A DNA stretch of 64,000 nucleotides, from assembly GCA_024760905.1 (NCBI GenBank), contig CM045746.1, forward strand, positions 5,383,501 through 5,447,500. The letters are read 5' to 3'. Position numbers and translations under genes: made by a program. This DNA comes from Plotosus lineatus. Taxonomy: Eukaryota > Chordata > Actinopteri > Siluriformes > Plotosidae. Under the pieces are notes generated by a model. That model was not told the DNA's origin and did no database searches. It saw only the letters and a program-made list of their open reading frames with translations. Below, in pieces: positions 12,041 to 24,327 of this stretch; position 1 is the first letter of the stretch; each line of letters begins with the position of its first letter.

Positions 12041-12383
12041 CAGTTCAGTTCATTTTCTGTAACTGCTTCATCCTAATTAGGGTTGCGGGTAGGCTGGTGC
12101 CCATCCCAGCCAACTCGGGGCGAGGGCAGAGTACACCCTGGACAGCTCGCCAGGCCATCGCAGGGCGGAAACACGCTGATGGCTTTGCAGCCTACTCTTG
12201 TCGAAAGTCAGCAATGGTTCTTTTACATGCCTCACACCATAGACAGTGAGAGACATGGCCGGCCTTTGATAACCCAGTTAGTTGCACTGGGGGGGACAGT
12301 GACAACCTTGTGGAGAGTGGGACTCGAACCCCCAAACTTTGAATCAGCGATCCGGCGCCTTATACCACTAGACCACCACTGCC
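12041..12383 (-). repeat. SINE family 2 copy B with 13-bp TSD
   Basis: Same structure as the copy at 4262-4617: tRNA-like head with GGTTCGAGTCC and TGGTCTAGTGG on the minus strand, body and tail complete. TGAAATTTAACTT flanks both ends (12028-12040 and 12384-12396). Confidence 0.88.
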
Positions 12384-12396
12384 TGAAATTTAACTT

Positions 12397-12784
12397 AATA
12401 AAAGTAATCTGTGTTGGTAAAATCATTGTGTGATAAACTTACTCACACTGTTTATAATCACAGTTTAATAATATATGGGAATTTTACTTTCATTTTATTC
12501 TTTTTTTTTTTTTTAATTTGCAGCCAAACGTAAGTAATTCGTGTTCAATTTGAAAACACTCAATATATTGGTGATGGTTGTCATGTAAATTAATACACTG
12601 TCATTGTTCTTTACCTGAGTAGTATCTCAACATTAATTAGTAACCAGCAGGCTGGGACAGTTACTTGAAAATGTTTCACATATTTATAAAGTGGTTTACA
12701 GGAAATATTTGTGTATTTTTTTTTTTATCTTTCATTTATACAACACAAAACATTGAGCCATGGTTGATCTATTTCTCAGTTCTG
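12397..12784. other. AT-rich non-coding stretch
   Basis: It contains T-runs near 12503 and 12718 and no recognised gene. Confidence 0.35.
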
Positions 12785-13468
12785 TGTACAGACGCTTCCC
12801 GACTTGCGTTTTAATTGGTTCCGAACAGCCGAACGTAAGTTGAAAGTGAACATAAGTTGTTACAGTCACGTATAACGTATGACGTGTAACGCTCATGCTG
12901 CAATATGCATCCATAAATAGCATGACCGTATCTTATAAAACACCCCGAAATCAAATATTATAAACATGACATTGTAAAATAATATCAAATGTATCATAAT
13001 ATCAACATTAATTTAAAATAAATTAAATTCAAGCAGAATAATTTCAAAGAGATCAATTTTAATCAAATTCACTCATCAAATATCAAATACAGTATCAAAT
13101 ATAACCTTTAACATTCTCTATGATGCAATCTTTCTGCTTGTAAATGGTTCCGATGGTCGACGGATGGTCACTTTACATGAAGCTGAGTCGAGTCACATTA
13201 TGTGAGGCACTCAAAACCGAAAGTAGTGTACTTGCTGTGCTTGAGAGAAAGCGCGGGTTATACGGACTTCCGGTCTTTCAAGTGAGCAAGGGTGCCATTG
13301 AACCCGTTTAGTACTCAGCCTGCACTGATGTGAATCACCAGCAGAGCAGAGAGTTCTTTCTTTTGTGGATTCGGGTTTTCATTCATTTTACAACTCTCTT
13401 TGCATAACTCGGTATGCATGGTAGATTGCGGTGATCCGAGCAGATAGTTAATTCATCTGTATATGAGA
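12785..13468 (-). mobile_element. pogo/Tigger-like non-autonomous DNA element, right part cut by LINE-B2
   Basis: It begins TACAGACGCTTCCCGACTTG, the terminal motif shared with 29444-30237, 55783-56560 and 34347-34921. Inside, the minus strand has a degraded pogo-like transposase start region (compare MVGQKRKPTS at 29649). The far end runs into LINE-B2. Confidence 0.6.
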
Positions 13469-15220
13469 CTCTCACCCTCACGCCGGTCCCAAGCCCGGAT
13501 AAATGCAGAGGCTTGCGTCAGGAAGGGCATTCGGCGTAAAACAAATCCCAAATAAAATATGCGAGTCACTACAAAGAATGTCATACCGGATCGGTCGAGG
13601 CCCGGGTTACCAACGACCGCCATCAGTGCTGTCAACCAACAGGGTGTTGGTGGAAATTGGACTACTGTTGGTCGAAGACGTCGGAGAAGGAGAGGTGGAA
13701 GGTGTGTCCGTAGGCAGAGAGAGAAGAGGAAAGGCATGAGTCTAGCACTGAAAGGAGGGACTTTGAATGTTGGAACTATGGCAGGAAAAGGTAGAGAGCT
13801 GGCTGACATGATGCAGAGGAGGATGGTGGACATACTGTGTGTTCAGGAGACCAGGTGGAAAGGTAGCAAGGCTAGAAACATAGGAGCAGAGTTTAAGCTG
13901 TTTTTTCATGGTGTGGATGGGAAGAGAAATGGAGTAGGAGTCATCTTGAAGGAGGAATTTGTCAGGAATGTACTAGAAGTGAAAATAAAGTTGATGAGCC
14001 ATACGATGAAGTTATGGGAAAGAATAGTGGAAGCTAGACTAAGGGCAGAGGTCAGCATTTGTGAACAACAGTTTGGTTTCATGCCAAGAAAGAGCACCAG
14101 AGATGCAGTGTTTGCCTTGAGGATGTTAATGGAGAAGTACAGAGAAGGCTGCATTGTGCCTTTGTGAATCTGGAGAAAGCATATGACAGGGTGCCGAGAG
14201 AAGAACTGTGGTATTGCATGAGGAAGTCTGGAGTGGCAGAGAAGTATGTTAGAGTGGTGCAGGACATGTATGAGAGATGTAAGACAGTGGTGAGGTGTGC
14301 TGTCAGTGTGACAGAAGAGTTCAAGGTGGAGATGGGACGGCATCAAGGGTCAGCTCTCAGCCCCTTCTTGTTTGCTATGGTGATGGACAGGCTGACAGAC
14401 GAGGTTAGACAAGATTCCCCATGGACTATGATGTTTGCAGATGACATTGTGATCTGTAGTGAGAGCAGAGAACAAGTGCAGGAAAATCTAGAGAAGTGGA
14501 GGTATGCCCTGGAAAGGAGGGGAATGAAGATTAGCCTCAGTAAGACAGAATACATGTGCATGAATGACAAGGACCCAAGAGGAACGGTGAGATTACAGGG
14601 AGCAGAGATAAGAAAGGTGGAGGATTTTAAGTACTTAGGCTCAACAATCCAGAGCAATGGAGAGTGTGGAAAAGAGGTGAAGAAGCGTGTGCAGGCAGGC
14701 TAGAATGGTTGGAGAAAAGTGACCGGTGTGATGTGTGATAGGAGGGTATCGGCAAGAATGAAAGGAAAAGTGGACAAGACGGTGTTGAGGCCAACGATGT
14801 TGTATGGGTTAAAAACAGTGGCCTTGGGGAAAAGACAGGAGGCAGAGCTGGAGGTAGCGGAGATGAAAATGTTGAGGTTCTCTTTGGGAGTAACGAGGAT
14901 GGATAGGATTAGGAATGAGCACATCAGAGGGACAGCACATGTAAGATGTTTTGGAGACAAAGTCAGAGAGGCTAGATTGAGATGGTTTGGTCATGTACAG
15001 AGGGATAGTGAGTATATTGGTAATAGGATGCTGAGGCTGGAACTACCAGGCAAAAGGCCTAGAGGAAGACCAAAGAGACGATTCATGGATGTGGTGAAGG
15101 AGGACATGAAGGTCGTTGGTGTAAGAGAAGAAGATGCAAAGGATAGGGTGAGATGGAGGCAGATGATTCGCTGTGGCAACCCCTGAAGGGAAAAGCCGAA
15201 AGGAAAAGAAGAAGAAGAAG
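13469..15220 (+). mobile_element. LINE-B2a: LINE-B copy with a large internal deletion
   Basis: The element keeps its 5' region and start of the endonuclease ([10 protein letters not shown]), then jumps at about 13985 from the endonuclease to the reverse-transcriptase entry ([20 protein letters not shown]). Compared with LINE-B4 about 1.36 kb is missing, including the endonuclease catalytic part. RT motifs ([23 protein letters not shown]) and the C-terminal part follow. It ends in a GAAGAAGAAG tail at 15211-15220. Further frameshifts near 14160 and 14701 leave it dead. Confidence 0.85.
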
Positions 15221-15734
15221 TGTGTGCAGGCAGGTTGGAATGGTTGGATAAAAGTGTCGGGAGTGATGTGTGATAGGAGGGTATCGGCAAGAATGAATGG
15301 AAAAATGTACAAGACGGTGGTAAGGCCAGCGATGTTGTCTGGTTTAGAAACAGTGGCCCTGGGGAAAAGACAGGAGGCATTTCTGGAGATGAAAATGTTG
15401 AGGTTCTCTTTGGGAGTAACGAGGATGGATAGGATCAGGAATGAGCACCTCAGAGGTACAGCACATGTTAAATGTTTTGGGGACAAAGTCAGAGAGGCTA
15501 GATTGAGATGGTTTGGAAATGTGCAGAGGAGGGACAGTGAGTATATTGGTAGTAGGATGCTGAGGTTGGAACTACCATGCAGAAGGCCTAGAGGAAGACC
15601 AAAGAGACAATTCATGGATGTAGTGAAGCAGGACATGAAGGTAGCTGGTATAAGAGAAGATGCAAAGGATAGGGTGAGATGGAGGCAGATGATTCGCTGT
15701 GGCCACCCCTGAAGGGAAAAGCCGAAAGGAAAAG
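15221..15734 (+). mobile_element. LINE-B2b: tandem 3' fragment of LINE-B
   Basis: The fragment begins at TGTGTGCAGGCAGGTTGGAA, homologous to position 14688 of the preceding copy, and repeats everything from there to the GCCGAAAGGAAAAG end. It starts exactly where the GAA-rich tail of LINE-B2a ends. Confidence 0.85.
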
Positions 15735-16107
15735 ACCACCACAAATGTCTCGCTGCCAGGACGTCGTGTTTGACCATCTGTTGTGAGCTGAGGGGGAGCT
15801 GACCTGTATAACAAACTACAGACTGTTTCCTATGCTGTGCCTTGAAAGGGATATTTTAGAGGTGGCAATGGTCTCCATGTCCATGCTGAAACCCTCGAAC
15901 GACCCAAAAATAGGTTTACAGATCAAGTCAGAATTGTCATGTTATTAGCTATTGTTGTCATGTTGTTGTCTATGGTTGTCTAATATTCCATACCTCTGTG
16001 TGTTCAGCCTGGAGAGCTCGTTTTTCTTCCCTTCGCTTATGTGCCTATACTGTATTACGTTGCAGTGTGCTTGGTCTGTCAGTGCTTGTAATATTGTATG
16101 CAGAAAA
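15735..16107. other. non-coding stretch without recognised content
   Basis: No gene or element ends recognised. Confidence 0.35.
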
Positions 16108-16330
16108 GTCAAATGCTTTCGGAATTGAGCCTGGTTTCAACCATCCGGTTTTGGACCACACCATGGGACCAGTTTCGTCGGATTTGTATGTGTGTACATA
16201 ATCTTCTGTCCTGAAATGGGCACTGCAAATGTGTGCTTTCATTCACTGGTGCGTCGGCATGTTTCAATGCACTGAGCCAGGCACTCAATAGCTTACTGTT
16301 GCTTAAAGACAGCCGGTGAAAGTACACGCC
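16108..16330 (-). pseudogene. THAP zinc-finger domain remnant
   Basis: On the minus strand two overlapping frames give the pieces of a THAP domain in order: FHRLSLSNSKLLSAWLSAL, then ICSAHFRTEDYV, then WLKPGSIPKAF. The C-S-x-H-F element and the LKPG-x-P end are the family's hallmarks. The switch between frames near 16240 needs a frameshift, and the first Cys pair is not clearly preserved. It could derive from a P-element/THAP9-like transposase or a lost THAP gene. Confidence 0.55.
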
Positions 16331-16790
16331 TTAACGTTTATAATAGCTGTTTTTTACAGCCCGGTGCAATACAATGATGACCTGTACTTAAGGGCTTTTT
16401 TATTATGCATTGATGCGTTGCTAGCCATTGTGATATTTACACAAGTTCACGACCACCAACCCAGTGACGTCACAGGAAAAGGCCGGGGAGCAATGGCGGC
16501 TTACATGGTCTCACACTGCGAATTTCAAATTGGATTTACATTATTATCAGGGCGATTTTCAACTGATCAGCTGCAAAAAATGTTATATTGAGGACCAAAT
16601 GAAGCGAGACAATGTTACATTGCGATGTGCTTCATTTCCCCTTTGAATCTCCAGCAGCTTCGGGGTTTAATCCATTAGTATGGACCGGGTTACTGACAAC
16701 AGATAATACAGACAGATATGTTAACTTGTTACATGCATGAGTCAAGCTGGGATTTTGGGAGAGAGAATATAACTACTGTATAGATTATTC
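16331..16790. other. non-coding stretch without recognised content
   Basis: Short open frames only, with no recognised similarity. Confidence 0.3.
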
Positions 16791-16793
16791 ACT

Positions 16794-16865
16794 TGTCCCT
16801 TGGTGGACTGGTAGCTCGAGAAGTTTGGAGATAGCAGGACCAGGTTCGAAACCCACCATGACTAT
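16794..16865 (+). repeat. possible tRNA-derived SINE head
   Basis: TGGTGGACTGGTAGC resembles an A box and, 40 nt later, GGTTCGAAACCCACC is a B-box-like sequence. The spacing fits a tRNA, but the acceptor stem does not close well, so a SINE head is likelier than a tRNA gene. The sequence up to 17445 shows nothing I recognise. Confidence 0.35.
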
Positions 16866-17445
16866 TTTAACTGTCTTACAGTTTATAATCTTGCCGGGTC
16901 AGGTTTTTCCCTGCTACTGGTAACATGTAAGCCGGTACAACCTGTTTCATGGTCAAGTAGTTGGCAACTAAACCGGCTCCCCCACCAGGTTCCAAATTTG
17001 GTCAGTTGGGTGGCTAGCAACCCAGTAGGAATAAAAACAAGACCTATCAAAGGGCGGATGAACTCTTCAGAGTTATTGGCCAGCTATCTAGAGGAGGTGT
17101 CTCAATTAAAACACCCCGCAGAAAGAACTTTGGGCCTCTACTGCAGATTTTTGTTTTTGCCCTTCGTATACAGCCATGACAAGAATTGTTATGGCTGCTG
17201 CCTATGCCAGAATTCTGGCAGGGCACCCATATTGACAGTTTATAAATTAGAATTTATAGTCATGTTGAATCTGCAAAAGTCAAAGTTAATGTTGGCAGAA
17301 ATAATGATACAAAGGTGAGGAAAGAAGACAAAAGGATTAATTTTGCAGTTGGGCATTTTTGGATCTTGGATATGTATCTGTACGTACAATTTTTTTGTGG
17401 GTTATTTTTCTCTTTTCAAAATGTGCCTTTGATCCTGTTCAGCAC

Positions 17446-17875
17446 AGTAGTAGGCCCTTGACTATTCACGGTTTTGCACTCAAGGTTTGCGTATTCACGG
17501 ATTGCCGAGCAACTGTCAGGTCATTCAATTTCAGCCGATGGCTGTCCTCCTCCCTGCTGATTGGTTGAGATGATGTAATGCCCCTTTTTCCTCATTCGCG
17601 CACAAGTTGTCAATGAGCCTTTTTTTAGTGTGTTTTAATTACCATTTAAACTCTACCATGCCACTCAAACGCTGTGCGTCTTCTCTGGCTAAGCGATAGA
17701 AAAGGTAATGATGTTGGATGTCTCTTTTGAAGAAATAAGACTTTCTCCTGAAGAAACAACAGTTTCCTCTGAAGTGCCTGAAGAGGAATAATCATCTGAA
17801 CTATTGTAAAGCTGTAGTATTAATGTCTTTTTCAATTATTATTCCAGTACAGTGCCTAAGTTAATGTGTAGAATG
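17446..17875 (+). mobile_element. Tigger-like (pogo) DNA element, deletion derivative
   Basis: Its terminal sequence is GTAGGCCCTTGACTATTCAC, followed by a leader and a broken transposase start at 17658 (MPLKRCASSLAKR, then stop). The tail contains CAATTATTATTCCAGTACAG. Related copies are at 39416-39862, 47714-48063, 50444-50929 and 59631-59900. CENP-B/pogo transposases begin with a similar basic MPPKR-type segment. Confidence 0.6.
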
Positions 17876-17879
17876 TTTG

Positions 17880-18102
17880 TGTGCGTCTGCTTTTTTCCCT
17901 GCTCTGGCTGAGGGGTGTGGCTGAGCTGCTTGGACTCAATGCAGTTCATACTTGAATTAAGTAATCTCATTTACTCCCTATAAATACAAATCGCACGCTC
18001 ACCTCAATGAAAGCACAGTGACAACCCGTTGAGAGTGGGGCTTGTACCCCCAACCTTAGGATCTGTGATCCAGCACCTTTACCACTAGGCCCAACTGCCC
18101 AT
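17880..18102. repeat. repeat fragment joined to a SINE family 2 head
   Basis: Positions 17895-17990 (TTTCCCTGCTCTGGCTGAGG onward) are an inverted match to 39060-39310. Positions 18013-18102 match the tRNA-like end of SINE family 2 (minus orientation). Confidence 0.5.
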
Positions 18103-18758
18103 TAGAGTGTTTTCAAATTGACAGTTTAAAACTAGAAAATGTGAAGGCTACAGTGGAGCCTCACCAATAAGGAAGAAGCGCCTGACCATCGAGTCGCTTT
18201 TGTATCATCAAGAAAAACCTATAGCGTATGTCCATCCCTCTCGTACATGTACCAGTCCTTCTAAAAAAAATAGCATATTGTGATAAAGTTCATTCCCGAC
18301 CTTATCTCGGGGACGGAAACTTAGAAAAATGTTTTTCGTTACCCGGGGATTTCGTACACAGGGGTCTTCGTAAGTTGGGGGCCGACTGTGTGTTTGTGTG
18401 TGTGTGTGTGTATAAGGTGATCCTTTTTTGACATTTAAAATCAAATAACACTGCATATAATGTCCCCCCCCCCCTTTTCCTTCATGTTAATATAAAACAA
18501 CAATGTGTTGCATTGATTTAAATAACTGCAGAGACAATTAAATTACAATTCTGCTTGCAACAAAAACATTTAGATTAAAACAAAAAACTGACAGCCTCCC
18601 CGCAACCCTAATTAGGAGTATGTGGTTTGGAAAATGAGTGAATGTGTTTGAGTCCTTCTTGTATTTTTATAAAGAAAATCTGTCCCATGAAGCATGTGGG
18701 TTTTAACGGGTTGGGTCGCCTTAAATGTATTCATTGATTTATATTTTTTATACATGTA
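18103..18758. other. non-coding stretch with a DNA-transposon end and simple repeats
   Basis: GGGGATTTCGTACACAGGGG to GTTGGGGGCCGACTGTG (18342-18391) looks like a pogo-type terminus. A TG tract (18395-18411) and a C/T tract (18464-18480) follow. No gene is seen. Confidence 0.35.
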
Positions 18759-21700
18759 TTCTGATTTTCTGAGGCTAACCTTCATTCCTCTCCTTTCCAG
18801 GGCATACCTCCACCTCTCTAGATTTTCCTGCACTTGTTCTCTGCTCTCACTACAGATCACAATGTCATCTGCAAACATCATAGTCCATGGGGATTCTTGT
18901 CTAACCTCGTCTGTCAGCCTGTCTATCACCATCGCAAACAAGAAAGGGCTCAGAGATGGCCCTTGATGCAGTCCCACCTCCACCTTGAACTCTTCTGTCA
19001 CACTGACAGCACACCTCACCACTGTCTTGCATCTCTCATACATGTCCTGCACCACTCGAACATACTTCTCTGCCACTCCAGACTTTCTTATGCAATACCA
19101 CAGTTCTTCTCTTGGCACCCTGTCATATGCTTTCTCCAGATCCACAAAGGCACAATGCAGCTCCTTCTGACCTTCTCTGGACTTCTCTATTAACATCCTC
19201 AAGGCTAACACTGCATCTGTGGTGCTCTTTCTTGGCATGAAACCAAACTGTTGTTCACAAATGCTGACCTCTGCCCTTAGTCTAGCTTCCACTATTCTTT
19301 CCCATAACTTCATTGTATGGCTCATCAACTTTATCCCTCTGTAGTTGCCACAACTCTGCACATCTGCCTTGTTCTTAAAAATGGGCACGAGCACACTTCT
19401 CCTCCATTCCTCCGGAATCCTCTCACTATCTAAGATCTTGTTGAATGTTCTTGTCAGGAAATCTACTGCTACCTCTCCGAGACACTTCAATACCTCCACT
19501 GGTATGTCATCAGGACCAACTGCCTTTCCACTCTTCATCCTCTTCAATGCCCTCCTCACTTAACCCTTACTAATCTTTGCTACTTCCTGGTCCTCAACAG
19601 TCACCTCTTCTACTCTCTTTTCGCTCTCATTTTCCTCATTCATCAGCTCTTCAAAGTACTCTTTCCATCTTCCCAGCACACTTCTGTCATCAGTCAAGAC
19701 ATTTCCCTCTCTCTCCTTAATCACTCTAACTTGCTGCACATCCTTCCCATCTCTATTTCTCTGCTGTGCCAACCTGTATAAATCATTTTCTCACTCTTTA
19801 CTTTCCAACCCAGCATACAAGTCATCATACGCCCTTCGTTTGGCCTTTGACACCGCTACCTTCGCCTTACGCTGTATCTCCCTGTACTCCTGTTTACTCT
19901 CTTCGGTCCTGTCATTATCCCACTTTTTAGCTAACCTCTTCCTTTGTACACACTCCTGCACTTCCTCATTCCACCACCACGTCTCCTTATCTCCTCTACT
20001 TCCAGATGACACACCAAGTATTCTCCTACCTGTCTCCGTGATCACATTAGCTGTAGTTGTCCAGTCATCTGGGATATACTTCCTGACCACCCAAAGCCAT
20101 TTTCGACTCCTCCTTGAAGACAACCAGACACTCTTCCTTTTTCAACGTCCACCACTTTGTCTTCTGCTCTGCTTTTGTCGTCTTCACCTTCCTCACCATC
20201 AGTGTCATCCTGCACACCACCATCCTATGCTGTTTGGCAACACTCTCACCCGCTACTACTTTGCAGTCACTGACTTCCTTCAAATTACATCGCCTGCACA
20301 AGATGTCTGCCTGTGTGCTCCTACCTCCGCTTTTATTGCTCCTGTCTCTTCTGGAAGAAAGTATTTACCACAGCCATTTCCATCCTTTTTGCAAATGCAG
20401 CCATGAGGTGGGGGGGCACTAACCAGTGTCTCTCCCCCTCATGCCGGTCCCAAGCCCGGAGAAATGCAGAGGGTTGTGTCAGGAAGGGCATCCGACGTAA
20501 AACCAATGCCAATTATTTATGATGCAAATCAAAAGTATTACCTCCATACCGGATCGGTCGAGGCCCGGGTTAACAACGACCGCCATCAGTGCTGTCAATC
20601 AACAGGGTGCTGATGGAAATTGGACGACTGTTGGTCGAAGACGTAGAAGAAGGAGAGGTGGGAGGCGTGTCCGTAGGCAGAGAGAGAAGAGGAAAGGCAT
20701 GAGTCTAGGACTGAGAGTGGGGACTTTGAATGTTGGAACTATGCACAGAAAAGGTAGAGAGCTGGTTGACATGATGCAGAGGAGGAAGGTGGACATACTG
20801 TGTGTTCAGGAGACCAGGTGGAAAGGTAGCAAAGCTAAAAGCTTAGGAGCAGGGTTTAAGCTGTTTTATCACGGTGTGGATGGGAAGAGAAATGGAGTCG
20901 GAGTCATCTTGAAGGAGGAGTTTGTCAGGAATGTTCTAAAAGTGAAAAGAGTGTCAGACAGAGTGATGAGTCTCAAGTTAGAAATTGAAGGTGTGATGCT
21001 CAATGTTGTTAGTGCTTATGCCCCACAGGCAGGATGTGAGCTAGAAGAGAAGGAGAGATTCTGGAGTGACTTATATGAAGTGATGCAGAGTACCACCAGA
21101 GGTGAAAGAGTGGTCATTGGTGCAGACTTCAATGGACATGTTGGTGCAGGCAACAGAGGGGACGAGGAAGTGATGGGCAGGTTTGGTATCCAGGACAGGA
21201 ACGCAGAAGGACAGATGTTGATAGATTTTGCAAAAAGGATGGAAATGGCTGTGGTGAATACTTTCTTTGAGAAGAAACAGGAGCATAGGGTGACTTATAA
21301 AAGCGGAGGTAGGAGCACACAGGTAGACGACATCTTGTGTAGGCGATGTAATTTGAAGGAAGTCAGTGACTGCAAAGTCATCGTGGGTGAGAGTGTTGCC
21401 AAACAGCATAGGATGGTGGTGTGCAGGATGACTCTGATGGTGAGAAAGGTGAAAAAGGCAAAGGCAGAGCAGAAGACAAAGTGGTGGAAGCTGAAAAAGG
21501 AAGAGTGTCGTGTTGTCTTCAAGGAGGAGTTGAAACAGGCTTTGGGTGGCCAGGAAGTGCTTCCAAATGACTGGACAACCACAGCAAATGTGATCAGGGA
21601 CACAGGTAGGAGAGTACTTGGTGTGTCCTCTGGAAGGAAAGTAGATAAGGAGACTTGGTGGTGGAATGAGGAAGTGCAGGAGTGTGTACAAAGGAAGAGG

Positions 21701-24327
21701 TTAGCCAAGAAGAAGTGGGACATTGAGAGGACCGAAGAGAGTAAACAGGAGTACAGGGAGACACAGCGTAGTTTAAAGTAACAGTGGCTAAGGCCAAACA
21801 GAGGGCGTATGATGACTTGTATGATAGGTTGGATAATAAAGAGGGAGAAAATGATCTATACAGGTTGGCACAGCAGAGAAATAGAGATGGGAAGGACGTG
21901 CAGCAAGTTCGATTGATAAAGGACAGAGAGGGAACTGTATTGACTAATGACAGAAGTGTGCTGGGAAGATGGAAAGAGTACTTTGAAGAGCTGATGAATG
22001 AGGAAAATGAGAGAGAAAAAAGAGTAGAAGAGATAACCATTGAGGAGCAGGATGTAGCAAAGATCAGCAAGGGTGAAGTGAGAAGGGCATTGAAGAGGAT
22101 GAAGAATGGAAAGGCAGTTGGTCCTGATGATATACCAGTGGAGGTATGGAAGTGTCTAGGAGAGGTAGCAGTAGATTTTCTGACAAGAAAATTCAACAAG
22201 GTACTAGAGAGTGAGCAGATGCCGGAGGAGTGGAGGAGAAGTGTGCTGGTGCCCATTTTTAAGAACAAGGGAGACGTGCAGAGTTGCAGCAACTACAGAG
22301 GGATAAAGTTGATGAGCCATACGATGAAGTTATGGGAAAGAATAGTGGAAGCTAGACTAAGGGCAGAGGCCAGCATTTGTGAACAACAGTTTGGTTTCAT
22401 GCCAGGAAAGAGCACCACAGATGCAATGTTTGCCTTGAGGATGTTAATAGAGAAGTACAGAGAAGGTCAGAGGGAGCTACATTGTGCCTTTGTGGATCTG
22501 GAAAAAGCATATGACAGGGTGCCGAGAGAAGAACTGTGGTATTGCATGAGGAAGTCTGGAGTGGCAGAGAAGTATGTTAGAGTGGTGCAGGACATGTATG
22601 AGAGATGTAAGACAGTGGTGAGGTGTGCTGTCGGTGTGACCGACGAATTCAAGGTGGAGGTGGGACTGCATCAAGGGTCAGCTCTGAGCCCCTTCTTGTT
22701 TGCTATGGTGATGGACAGACTGACAGACGAGGTGAGACAAGAATCTCCATAGACTATGATGTTTGCAGATGGCATCGTGATCTGTAGTGATAGCAGAGAA
22801 CAAGTGCAGGAAAATCTAGAGAGGTGGAGGTATGCCCTGGAAAGGAGCGGAATGAAGGTTAGCCTCAGAAAATCAGAATACATGTGTGTGAATGAGAAGG
22901 ACCCAGGAGGAACGGTGATGTTACAGGGAGCAGAGATAACGAAGGTGGAGGATTTTAAGTACTTAGGCTCAACAATCCAGAGCAATGGAGAGTGTGGAAA
23001 AGAGGTGAAGAAGCGTGTGCAGGTAGGCTGGAATGGTTGGAGAAAAGTATCCGGTGTGATGTGCGATAGGAGAGTGTCAGCAAGAATGAAGGGAAAAGTG
23101 TACAAGATGGTGGTGAGGCCAGCGATGTTGTATGGCTTAGAAACAGTGGCGCTGAGGAAAAGGCAGGAGGCAGAGCTGGAGGTAGCGGAGATGAAAATGT
23201 TGAGGTTCTCTCTGGGAGTAACGAGGATGGATAGGATCAGAAATGAGTATATCAGAGGGACAGCCCACGTAAGATGTTTTGGAGACAAAGTCAGAGAGGC
23301 TAGATTGAGATGGTTTGGACATGTACAGAGGAGGGATCGTGAGTATATTGGCAGTAGGATGCTGAGGTTTGAACTACCAGGCAGAAGGCCTCGAGGAAGA
23401 CCGAAGAAGAGATTTATGGATGTGGTGAAGGAAGACATGAAGGTCGTTGGAGTCAGAAAAGAAGATGCGGAGGACAGGGTGAGGTAGAGGCGGATGATTT
23501 GCTGTGGCGACCCCTGAAGGGAGCAGCCGAAAGTAAAAGAAGAATTTCCATCCTTTTTTCAAAATCTACCAACATCTGTCCTTCTGCGTTCCTGTCCTGG
23601 ATACCAAACCTGCCCATCACTTCCTCGTCCCCTCTGTTTCCTTCAACATGTCCATTGAAGGCTGCCCCAATGACCACTCTTTCATCTCTGGGGGTACTCT
23701 GCATCACTTCATCTAACTCGCTCCAAAATCTCTCTTTCTCTTCTCGCTCACATCCTGCCTGTGGGGCATAAGCACTAACAACATTGAGCATTACACCTTC
23801 AATTTCTAACTTGAGACTCATCACTCTCTCTGACACTCTTTTCACTTCTAGAACATTCCTGACAAACTCCTCCTTCAAGATGTCTCCCACTCCATTTCTT
23901 TTCCAATCCTTTCCACCTGGTCTCCTGAACACACAGTATGTCCACCTTCCTCCTCTGCATCATGTCAGCCAGCTGTCTCCCTTTTCCTGCCATAGTTCCA
24001 ACAGTCCAAGTCCCTACTTTCAGTCCTAGACTCATGCCTTTCCTCTTCTCTCTCTGCCTACGGACACACCTCCCGCCTCACCTTCTTCGACATCTTCGAC
24101 CAACAGTAGTCCAATTTCCACCAGCACCCTGTTGGTTAACAGCACTGATGGCGGTCGTTGTTAACCCGGGCCTCGACCGATCCGGTATGAATTTCTTTGT
24201 TGTGACTTGCATGTTTTATTTGGCACTTTTTTTACGCCGGATGCCCTTCCTGACGCAAGCTGATCCGGGCTTGGGACCGGCGTGAGGGAGAGACACTGGC
24301 TTGTGCCCCTCCCTCACGGCTGCATTT
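18759..24327 (-). mobile_element. LINE-B3: LINE-B copy split by LINE-B4
   Basis: Two minus-strand halves (18759-20395 and 23559-24327) read as one LINE-B. The right half holds the 5' region and first part of the endonuclease; the left half continues through the linker and RT to just past [10 protein letters not shown]. The 3' third (C-terminal region and tail) is absent at 18759, which points to a later deletion because LINE insertions are normally truncated at the 5' end. Stops and frameshifts are present. Confidence 0.85.
20396..23543 (+). mobile_element. LINE-B4: full-length LINE-B inserted in LINE-B3
   Basis: This 3,148-bp copy is the best guide to family structure. It runs from TGCAGCCATGAGG to AGCCGAAAGTAAAAGAAG. 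It has a long EN frame (20519-21781), an RT frame (21784-22752) and a C-terminal frame (22756-23487). Flanks are ATTTCCATCCTTTTTGCAAA (20376-20395) and the same with one mismatch (23544-23563), a 20-bp TSD. Three defects are visible: a frameshift near 21780, TAG at 22750-22752 where the other copies have Trp, and the catalytic FADD changed to FADG (22763-22774). It is therefore not an active source. Confidence 0.92.

Noticed and set aside
18395..18411. CRISPR-like or other spaced direct repeats
   Set aside because: Only simple dinucleotide repeats and dispersed eukaryotic transposons were found; there are no regular repeat-spacer arrays.
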